Source of the DNA: JBFGCT01 sp041581055
GTDB lineage: Bacteria > Actinomycetota > Acidimicrobiia > Acidimicrobiales > Ilumatobacteraceae
Reading direction: 5' to 3'
DNA length: 17,834 nt
NCBI GenBank assembly: GCA_041581055.1
Contig: JBFGCT010000074.1
Coordinates: 1-17,834 of the forward strand
The notes beneath the pieces were generated by a model. It did not search any database and was not told where the DNA came from. It worked only from the letters and a program-made list of their open reading frames with translations. The first letter of the stretch is position 1. Every line of letters starts with the position of its first letter. Shown in pieces: positions 10,528 to 16,630 of the stretch. The position numbers and the translations under genes were made by a program.

Positions 10528-11633
10528 ACAGGCTCGTTCGCCCGCAGCACCGCCATCGCCTCGGCCGCCGTGTCGGCGACTCCGATCATGTCGGCGTACG
10601 GGCGATCTCCCGCCAGCCGGCGCAGCAGCGGTTCGGCCGGCAGCACCTCGCGCCAGAAGCGGGCGCCGAGGAAGACCATCGGGCTGAGCACGCCGAACAC
10701 GGCGTAGTGGTTCTGCGTCGCGTCCTGGAAGACCTCCTGCACGGTGCCGGCCGCGCCGGGGGCGAAGACGACGCCACGGGTGGCGAGCGCCAGCAGCCCG
10801 TCCTCGCGGATCGAGTTGGCGAAGTACTTCGCGACGTGCGTGGCGAACTGGTTCGTGGGCTCGTGCCCGTAGAACCATGTCGGCACGGCGAGGCTCGCCG
10901 CCCCGTCCGGGTACGCGTCGACCACGGCCTGCCCCGCGAGCAGGTAGTCGTCGGGTCGTTGGAAGTCGACCTCGCCGGCCAACAGGGCCAGCGCCTGGTC
11001 GAGCGCGTCGTCGTCGTACGGCGCGAGCCACGCGCCGAGGTTGGCCGCCTCCATCGCGCCCGGCCCGCCGCCGGTCGCGACGTGCCACCCGGCGCGCGTG
11101 ATCGAGCGGCCGAGCTCGGCGACGACCCGGTAGACCTCGTCGGTGCGCAAGCGGGAGTGGCCGCCCATCAGCGCCACGACGGCGGGATGACCGTCGAGGT
11201 GCTCGGCGAGCGCGTCGTCGATGGCGTGGTCGTGCAGCCGCCGGGCGAGCGCGTCGAGGACCGGGGGCGGCGTGCCCCGGGCGTGCCGCGACGCCCAGTG
11301 GTAGATCCTCGAGTCGAGCGCGTCGCGGTGGAACGAGCCGGCGACCCGCGGGTCCCAGCCGCCGAGCAGCTCGCCCTGCGTGTAGAGCTGCGGGCGGTAC
11401 ATGTCGAACGGGAGGTCGGGAAGGCGGGGGAACACGACCGCGCCGCCGTCGAGCACGCGGGCGAGCGCAGCCGGGGGCAACCGGGCACCGAGGAAGGTCG
11501 CGCCGGCGCACGTCAGCGCGCCGATCATCGCGCCGCGGGCCGACAGGTCGATCCCCTGGACGACGACGCCGTCCAGCGACCCCACCGCCGCGACGTGCGC
11601 GTCGAACTCCTCGATCGTGTGGATCTCCAGCAC
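10509..11633 (-). CDS. LOG-family Rossmann-fold nucleotide-binding protein, long form
   Basis: This 374-residue cytoplasmic protein carries the LOG/lysine-decarboxylase-like core in its second half: VVALMGGHS (152-160), GGGPGAMEA (188-196) and PGAAGTVQE (292-300). LOG proteins cleave nucleoside 5'-monophosphates to free base and ribose 5-phosphate (cytokinin activation in plants; nucleotide salvage for bacterial PpnN). The first 150 residues are an N-terminal extension not found in the short LOG enzymes of about 190 residues. The second motif is usually PGGxGTxxE; here the second glycine is alanine, while Thr and the likely catalytic Glu300 remain. The GTG start at 11633 lies 8 bases from a TACGAT hexamer and has no Shine-Dalgarno, which suggests a leaderless message; the next in-frame ATG (11528) would remove 35 residues. 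It is divergent from the histidine kinase gene and convergent with the secreted-protein gene. Substrate unknown. Confidence 0.85.
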   Translation of the reverse strand: MLEIHTIEEFDAHVAAVGSLDGVVVQGIDLSARGAMIGALTCAGATFLGARLPPAALARVLDGGAVVFPRLPDLPFDMYRPQLYTQGELLGGWDPRVAGSFHRDALDSRIYHWASRHARGTPPPVLDALARRLHDHAIDDALAEHLDGHPAVVALMGGHSRLRTDEVYRVVAELGRSITRAGWHVATGGGPGAMEAANLGAWLAPYDDDALDQALALLAGEVDFQRPDDYLLAGQAVVDAYPDGAASLAVPTWFYGHEPTNQFATHVAKYFANSIREDGLLALATRGVVFAPGAAGTVQEVFQDATQNHYAVFGVLSPMVFLGARFWREVLPAEPLLRRLAGDRPYADMIGVADTAAEAMAVLRANEPVGRSGA

Positions 11634-11641
11634 CGCCGGCG

Positions 11642-11647
11642 ATCGTA
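11642..11647 (-). promoter_or_regulatory. Candidate -10 element of the LOG gene (leaderless-type)
   Basis: On the minus strand TACGAT lies 8 bases before the GTG start at 11633. This spacing puts the transcription start at or next to the start codon. No good -35 hexamer or ribosome binding site is visible. The call rests on the TANNNT match and spacing, as for uvrA and the kinase gene. Confidence 0.45.
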
Positions 11648-11725
11648 CGCGGGCGGCGGCGGTCAGGACGACGACGGCTCGGACGCGGCCGCCGGACCTT
11701 CCACGATCGGCGGCCCGGGCGTCCC

Positions 11726-11731
11726 TAAGGT
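11726..11731 (+). promoter_or_regulatory. Candidate -10 element of the kinase-regulator operon (leaderless-type)
   Basis: TAAGGT lies 7 bases before the GTG start at 11739, so transcription would begin at the start codon. The divergent intergenic region (11634-11738, 105 bases) therefore carries two back-to-back candidate promoters and no other recognisable site. AAGG could alternatively be a weak ribosome binding site. Confidence 0.45.
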
Positions 11732-11738
11732 GCGCCCC

Positions 11739-12878
11739 GTGACCACCGCGCTCGCCGCCGAACCGGACAGGCTGTTCCCGACCGCCCGCACCGTCCTCCG
11801 GGCGCTGGTCGTCGCCCGCTGGCTGAGCTGGCTGTGGATGGTCGCCGTGGTCACCGTGTCGATGCGCCGCGACGCGATCCGCCACCCGGTCGTCGCCATC
11901 GTCTGCGTCGCCGCGGTCGGCGTCGTCGCCGCGTGGTGCACCTGGGCGATGCGCAATGACCCGGCGGCGATGATGGGCCGCCGATTCGCGATCGTCGAGG
12001 CGGCGATCGCAATCGGTCTCAGCATCGTCGATGGCTGGGTCTTCGACCCCGGACACGTCTTCGAGACCTCGCAGAGCCTCGCCACCCAGTACCCGCTGAT
12101 CGCGATGGTGTCGATCGGGTTCGCCGCCGGACCATGGGTGGCCGGCGCGGTCGGCCTCCTCCTCGGGCCGGCCGAATGGCTGGGAGCGGTCCTCAACGAG
12201 TTCGACGAGTGGAGCAACCGCCACGCGGTCTCGCTGTTCGCCACATCCCTCTTCTTCGCCGCCGCCGGCGCGGTGTTCGGCTGGCAGGCGCAGCTCCTCC
12301 GGCGCACCGAGGCCGAGATCGCCGACCGCCGCGCCCGCGACGAGGTGGCGCGGGTGCTCCACGACACGGTCCTGCAGACGCTAGCGCTGGTCGAGCGACG
12401 AACCGCGGCCAACGACCCCGAGCTGGCGCGGGCGGCGCGCGACGCCGACCGCGACCTCCGCCGGTTCCTGTTCGGCGCGTCGAGCCTGGGCGGCGACACC
12501 CTGGAGCAGCGCGTCCGCAACGCGGTCGAGCGGGCGAGCGCCCACGGCGACGTCGACGTCATGGTCAACGTGCTCGACGACGGCTGCCGCGCCAGCCCGT
12601 CCGGCCAGGACGCGCTCGCCGGCGCGATCGGGGAGGCGGTGGCCAACGCCGTCAAGCACGCGTCGGCGGGCCGTATCGTCGTGTACGTCGAGACCGACGA
12701 CGACGGCGAGGTGTTCGCCTCGGTTCGCGACGACGGGGTCGGCTTCGACCCCGATCGGCGACCGGCGGGCGCCGGGCTGCAACGCTCGATCCGGGATCGC
12801 ATGCGCGACGCAGGTGGCCGATCGGAGATCACCAGCGACGAGGGAGAGGGAACCGAGGTCAGGCTGTGGACGAGATGA
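11739..12878 (+). CDS. Membrane sensor histidine kinase, NarL/DesK-type
   Basis: This 379-residue kinase autophosphorylates on histidine and passes the phosphate to the regulator encoded next. Hydrophobic segments lie near residues 20-41, 50-70, 83-97, 118-143 and 164-183, giving a membrane-embedded sensor with almost no extracellular domain. The phosphoacceptor helix contains LHDTVLQTL with His208, the HisKA_3 form. The ATPase domain shows the N-box EAVANAVKH (299-307), the G1 motif DDGVGFD (331-337) and GAGLQRSIRDRM as G2. The GTG at 11739 is the chosen start; the in-frame GTG at 11730 would add three residues. The stop codon overlaps the regulator's ATG (ATGA at 12875-12878), so the two are translationally coupled. 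With no periplasmic domain, the signal is likely sensed in or at the membrane; what it is cannot be told. Confidence 0.93.
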   Translation: MTTALAAEPDRLFPTARTVLRALVVARWLSWLWMVAVVTVSMRRDAIRHPVVAIVCVAAVGVVAAWCTWAMRNDPAAMMGRRFAIVEAAIAIGLSIVDGWVFDPGHVFETSQSLATQYPLIAMVSIGFAAGPWVAGAVGLLLGPAEWLGAVLNEFDEWSNRHAVSLFATSLFFAAAGAVFGWQAQLLRRTEAEIADRRARDEVARVLHDTVLQTLALVERRTAANDPELARAARDADRDLRRFLFGASSLGGDTLEQRVRNAVERASAHGDVDVMVNVLDDGCRASPSGQDALAGAIGEAVANAVKHASAGRIVVYVETDDDGEVFASVRDDGVGFDPDRRPAGAGLQRSIRDRMRDAGGRSEITSDEGEGTEVRLWTR

Positions 12879-13504
12879 ACGACACCGCTCCGATCAGGAC
12901 CGTGCTCGCCGACGATCACGCCATCGTCCGGTCGGGGCTGCGCGGCGAGCTTGGCCCGCGCTTCGACATCGTCGGCGAGGCCGACGACGCCGAGGGCGCG
13001 ATCGACGTGATCAACGCCCGGCGGCCCGACCTCGTCGTCTCCGACCTCCACATGCCGCGCGGCGGCGGGCTGGCGGTCGTCCAAGCGTGCGCGCCGATCT
13101 GCCCCATCGTGATCCTCACCGTGAGCGAGGCCGAGCGCGACCTGCTCGACGCCGTCGCCGCCGGCGCCGCCGGCTACCTGCTCAAGACCGCGCCGGTCGA
13201 GCAGGTGCGCGACGCGCTCGTCGCCGCCGCGGGCGGCGAGCCGGTGTTCTCGCCATCGCTGGCGGCCCTCGTGCTCGGCGAGTTCCGGCGGATGGCCAAG
13301 GCGACCGACAGCAACCCCCTCACCGAACGCGAGCGGGAGGTGCTGCAACTCGTCGCCCGCGGCCACACGTACAAGGAGATCGGGGTCGGCCTGTCGATCT
13401 CGCCGAAGACCGCCGAGAACCACGTCCGGAACATCCTCGGCAAACTGCATCTGTCGAGGCGCAGCGACCTCGTGCGGTACGCCGTCAAGCACGGCCTCGA
13501 CTGA
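12875..13504 (+). CDS. NarL/FixJ-family response regulator (REC-LuxR HTH)
   Basis: This 209-residue regulator has a receiver domain with the acidic pair D13/D14, phosphoacceptor D57 (VVSDLHMP), T82 and K104, all standard positions. A C-terminal LuxR-type helix-turn-helix spans about 148-205 (LTEREREVLQLVARG and SISPKTAENHVRNILGKL). Phosphorylation by the preceding kinase should drive dimerisation and DNA binding. The ATG at 12875 overlaps the kinase stop as ATGA; an in-frame GTG at 12866 is an alternative adding three residues. Its targets are unknown. The two membrane-protein genes just downstream share a palindromic upstream element that could be one. Confidence 0.95.
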   Translation: MNDTAPIRTVLADDHAIVRSGLRGELGPRFDIVGEADDAEGAIDVINARRPDLVVSDLHMPRGGGLAVVQACAPICPIVILTVSEAERDLLDAVAAGAAGYLLKTAPVEQVRDALVAAAGGEPVFSPSLAALVLGEFRRMAKATDSNPLTEREREVLQLVARGHTYKEIGVGLSISPKTAENHVRNILGKLHLSRRSDLVRYAVKHGLD

Positions 13505-13525
13505 GCGGCCGGCCGCCCACGCGCG

Positions 13526-13557
13526 CCCCACGCCCGGCTGGGGGGTTCCCCCGATGG
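13526..13557 (+). promoter_or_regulatory. GC-rich hairpin/palindrome element, copy 1
   Basis: The element consists of CCCCA (13526-13530), CTGGGGGG (13538-13545), TT, CCCCC (13548-13552) and GATGG (13553-13557). CCCCA can pair with TGGGG, or GGGGG with the following CCCCC, but not both at once. The same arrangement precedes the next membrane-protein gene. It ends 32 bases before the chosen ATG at 13590. It may be a regulator-binding palindrome, a terminator for the preceding operon or an attenuator. Confidence 0.6.
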
Positions 13558-13589
13558 CGCGCGGCGACCGGTTGCCCGACGATCGTGGC

Positions 13590-16130
13590 ATGGACGCACC
13601 GGCCGACCTCCCGACCCGACCGCCCGCCTCGGCGGACGATCCTCCGCCCGCCGATCGAGGCGCGACATCGGCATGGCCACCGCCCGCCGATCGCCCGCGG
13701 TTCCCCTGGCAGCGGCCCTCGCTGTCGGCGGCGGCGTGGCTGGCGAGCACCGGCGCGGCGCTGCTGTTCATCGCCAGCGTGATCGTCGTCGCCAGCCGGT
13801 GGGAGAGCATCCCGCCCGAGATCCGCTTCTCCGGGCTGGTCGCCGCGCTGCTCGCGACGCACTTCGCGTCCGAGGCCGGGCGGCGGCGTTTCCCCGCCAC
13901 CTCGACGGCGCTGGCGACGCTCGCCGCGGCGATGACGGCGCCGGTCGGCGTCGCCGCGGCCGCGACGCTCGGACAACCGTGGCCGGTCTGCGTGCTCGTC
14001 GGCGGGCTCGCCGCGCTCGTCACCACCGAGTACCAGTCGCGCCGTCGCCGCGTTCCGGCGCTGAAGGCGGCGAGCGCCGTCGCGTTCGGGATGGCGGCGG
14101 TCGGCGGGGCGGCGCTGACGGGAGCCCCGGCGCCGTTGATCGCCGCCGTCGGCGCCGCCGCCGCGCTGGTGCTCGGCGCCACCGGCCGCAGCGTGGCGCT
14201 CGGCGCCGCCGTCGGCGTCTCGCCGGCGCTGGCGCTGCTCGCCGACGCCGGCGTCGGCGACGGCACGCTGGAGCGGATCGGTGTGGTCGGCGCCGGTCTG
14301 GCCTGGAGCGCCCCGCTCTCGGGCTTGATCGCCGCGATCGTCATCGGGATCACCGCCCATCGCCGGCAGAACGTCCCGCTCGCCCTGGGGGCGGTCGCCG
14401 CGCTCACGGCGGGCGTCGTCACCGGGCTGCTGGCCGGCGACGTCAGCCCCGTCGTCTGGTGGTGCCTCCCGAGCGTCGCCCTCATCGTCCTCGAGTCGCT
14501 CGGCTCGCCGCGCGTTTCCGCCGTGTGGCGCCGGCTCTCCGTCGCCGCGCCCGTGCTCGCGACGGCGATCGCCTCCGTCGGCCTGTTCGCGCCGCTCGTG
14601 TTCGCCGCCCGCCGCGTCGACGGCACGGCGACGCCGGCGGTGTGGGCGCTGCCGCTCCTGCTCGGCGGCGTCGCGCTGCTGTCCTCGGCGGCCGGCTCGG
14701 CCCGCCGCGCCGGCAACGGGTGGGCGTCCGCCGGGCTCTTGCTCGGCGCGGCGGGCGCGTTCGTCGGCGCGGCGACGGTCGCCGGGGCCCCGTTGCTCGT
14801 CGTCGCCCTGCTCGCGCTTGCGCTGTGGATCGGCATCTCCACGCTCACCCCGTGGAACACGTCGGAGCTGACGGCGTCGGTGACGGCGTTCTGGGGGCTG
14901 ATCGCCGTCACCGCCGACCTCGCCGAGCCGCGGTGGGCACAGATCATGGTCGTCGCCGGGTTCGGCATCGCACTCGCACTCGCCATCTCGTTCGTCGAGC
15001 GGGCCGACGAGGGGCTGCGGCTGGTCGTCGCCGCCGCCGTGATCGCCGGCGCGACGCACGTCGTGGTCGACAGCGGGCGAGCGGTGGAGGGGCTGCTGAC
15101 GATCGTCGCGATGACCGCGCTCGGCGTCGCGCTCCGCCCGAGGCACGCGCTCGTGCCGCTGAGCGTGGCGGAGGCCGCGGTCGTGCTGTCGTTCCTCGAC
15201 GCGCAGGTCGGCTGGTGGCACGTCGGCGCCGTTGCCCTGCTCGCGCTGGCCTGTGCGGCTGCAGCCGACCGCTCGTTGCGTTCGCCCTGGGCCCACCTCG
15301 CGGCCGGACTCGCCGTCGCCGTCGCCGCGCTCAGTCTGGCAGTCGCCGGGTTCGACGCCCCGGCCATCACCGTGCTGCTCGGCGTCGCCGCCGTCGCGAC
15401 GACGGGCCTCGCCACGCTGAGGGACGACTACCTCCCGCTCGACACCGCGGCGTTGGTCGCCGGCGGCTTGACGCTCGGGGTGGCGCTCGCCGCGCCGCCG
15501 GTCTTCATCTCGCTCGCCGCCGCGTTGCTCGGCGCCCAGGGGATCGTGTTCGGCACGCTGCACGGCACACGCCCGCTCGCCGCCCTGGGCGGGGCCGGCC
15601 TCACCGGCGCCATCGCCAGCCTGTGGTGGACGACCGGCACGAACGCCCTCGTGCTCGACGCGGTCGCGCCGTATGGCGCGACCGGCGCCGACATCGTCGT
15701 GGGCGCCACGGGGCTCGGCCTGCTCGGCATCGGGTGGGCGATCCGACGGGCGTCGATGCCGTCGTCGTGGCTCGCCTACAGCCCCGGTCTCGGGTTGCTC
15801 GGGACGTGGCTGCTGTCGACGCAGCTCGAACCGGGGACCGACTGGGCGACGGTCGGCGCGCTGGCGCTCGGGGTGCTGGCGATCGGCGTCGGAGGATTCC
15901 GTCGGCTCGGCGCCCCGCTCGTCATCGGGACCGCGTTGATCGCCGGCACGTTGCTCGTCTCGGCGGGCCCCCGGCTCGCCGAAGCGCCGACGTGGGCCTG
16001 GATCGCGATCGGCGGGCTCGGGCTCCTCGCGCTGGCGGCCATCGTCGAGCGCGACGAGCGCCCGCTGCTGCCGAGCGCCGACCCCGGGACGTCATCGCTG
16101 GTCGAGGAGTTCTGGAAGGAGTTCGGGTGA
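13590..16130 (+). CDS. Large polytopic membrane protein of unknown function
   Basis: This 846-residue protein has a proline- and acid-rich N-terminal tail of about 45 residues followed by more than twenty closely packed hydrophobic segments, many of them Ala/Leu/Val/Gly-rich, separated by short loops. The first segment (STGAALLFIASVIVVASRWE) and general layout resemble large actinobacterial membrane proteins of the SCO7613 C-terminal/DUF2157 kind; that comparison is from memory and tentative. No transporter, transferase or protease motif stands out. The ATG at 13590 is preferred over the ATG at 13554, because 13554 is part of a GATGG motif also found, out of frame, before the next gene. Neither start has a good ribosome binding site. 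The C-terminus is a short polar tail ending EEFWKEFG. It follows the response regulator by 85 bases on the same strand and may be controlled by it. Confidence 0.85.
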   Translation: MDAPADLPTRPPASADDPPPADRGATSAWPPPADRPRFPWQRPSLSAAAWLASTGAALLFIASVIVVASRWESIPPEIRFSGLVAALLATHFASEAGRRRFPATSTALATLAAAMTAPVGVAAAATLGQPWPVCVLVGGLAALVTTEYQSRRRRVPALKAASAVAFGMAAVGGAALTGAPAPLIAAVGAAAALVLGATGRSVALGAAVGVSPALALLADAGVGDGTLERIGVVGAGLAWSAPLSGLIAAIVIGITAHRRQNVPLALGAVAALTAGVVTGLLAGDVSPVVWWCLPSVALIVLESLGSPRVSAVWRRLSVAAPVLATAIASVGLFAPLVFAARRVDGTATPAVWALPLLLGGVALLSSAAGSARRAGNGWASAGLLLGAAGAFVGAATVAGAPLLVVALLALALWIGISTLTPWNTSELTASVTAFWGLIAVTADLAEPRWAQIMVVAGFGIALALAISFVERADEGLRLVVAAAVIAGATHVVVDSGRAVEGLLTIVAMTALGVALRPRHALVPLSVAEAAVVLSFLDAQVGWWHVGAVALLALACAAAADRSLRSPWAHLAAGLAVAVAALSLAVAGFDAPAITVLLGVAAVATTGLATLRDDYLPLDTAALVAGGLTLGVALAAPPVFISLAAALLGAQGIVFGTLHGTRPLAALGGAGLTGAIASLWWTTGTNALVLDAVAPYGATGADIVVGATGLGLLGIGWAIRRASMPSSWLAYSPGLGLLGTWLLSTQLEPGTDWATVGALALGVLAIGVGGFRRLGAPLVIGTALIAGTLLVSAGPRLAEAPTWAWIAIGGLGLLALAAIVERDERPLLPSADPGTSSLVEEFWKEFG

Positions 16131-16131
16131 T

Positions 16132-16165
16132 CCCCCCAGCCCGATCTGGGGGGAACCCCCGATGG
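16132..16165 (+). promoter_or_regulatory. GC-rich hairpin/palindrome element, copy 2
   Basis: CCCCCCAG (16132-16139) and CTGGGGGG (16146-16153) form a perfect 8-bp stem with loop CCCGAT, starting 2 bases after the stop codon of the large membrane protein. AA, CCCCC (16156-16160) and GATGG (16161-16165) follow, as in copy 1 with AA in place of TT. It ends 33 bases before the next ATG. The stem may terminate the upstream transcript, while the second palindrome could act in expression of the next gene. Confidence 0.65.
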
Positions 16166-16198
16166 TCGCGCCACCCGAAGGCGAGGAAGATCGACGCC

Positions 16199-16609
16199 AT
16201 GACCCCCACCACCGTGCCCCCACCGCCCACGATGCCCGAGGGCGCGCCGGCCTGGATGCCGCCGCACCCGCCGACCGCGATCCCGCCGGTCGCCGCGCCG
16301 CCGCTGACGCCGGGCCGGGTGCTCGGGGCGCTCTGCGCCGCCGCGGCGATGCAGTTCGCCGCGGTCGTCGCCGCCTTCGCGGCGCTCCTCATCTGGCTCC
16401 TCTCCGTCACCGAGGGCTTCTTCGAGACCCGCGAGGAGCCCCTGTGGTGGGGCGTGTTCGCGCTCCCGGTGCTGATCCTCGGGTTCGCGCTCTGGATCGG
16501 GTCTGGCGCCGTCGCGGCCCGGATCACCCGCCGCCGCGCCGGCTGGATCGTGCTGCTCATGCTGCCGGCGGTCCCGACGATCGCGTCGTCGGTCGCCGCC
16601 CTGATTTGA
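16199..16609 (+). CDS. Small membrane protein with proline-rich N-terminus
   Basis: This 136-residue protein has a Pro/Ala/Thr-rich N-terminal 40 residues (repeated PPP and PP runs) and three hydrophobic segments near residues 44-70, 81-103 and 113-136. The last follows a basic ITRRRAG stretch. No known domain is recognised. The ATG at 16199 has GAGGA at 16183-16187, a little far upstream (11 bases). Its layout, a Pro-rich soluble tail and then membrane helices, echoes the larger protein upstream, and both share the same upstream element, so the two may work together. It converges with uvrB, the stop codons lying 13 bases apart. Confidence 0.8.
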   Translation: MTPTTVPPPPTMPEGAPAWMPPHPPTAIPPVAAPPLTPGRVLGALCAAAAMQFAAVVAAFAALLIWLLSVTEGFFETREEPLWWGVFALPVLILGFALWIGSGAVAARITRRRAGWIVLLMLPAVPTIASSVAALI

Positions 16610-16616
16610 CGACCGC

Positions 16617-16630
16617 CGGGCGTCAGCCCG
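16617..16630. terminator. Weak hairpin between convergent genes
   Basis: CGGGC (16617-16621) and GCCCG (16626-16630) pair around GTCA, with the uvrB stop codon in the loop. The stem is only 5 bp and has no T-tract. It is listed because it sits exactly at the convergence point. Confidence 0.25.

Noticed and set aside
13554..13589. ATG at 13554 as start of the large membrane protein
   Set aside because: The ATG belongs to the GATGG end of the shared element, which also occurs at 16161 in a different frame from the following gene. The ATG at 13590 keeps the same distance from the element as in the second copy.
16132..16153. Copper-type CsoR operator (C-run/G-run palindrome)
   Set aside because: The arms are separated by a 6-base loop and lack the flanking TA-rich ends of CsoR sites, and no copper genes are nearby. 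An RNA hairpin fits better.
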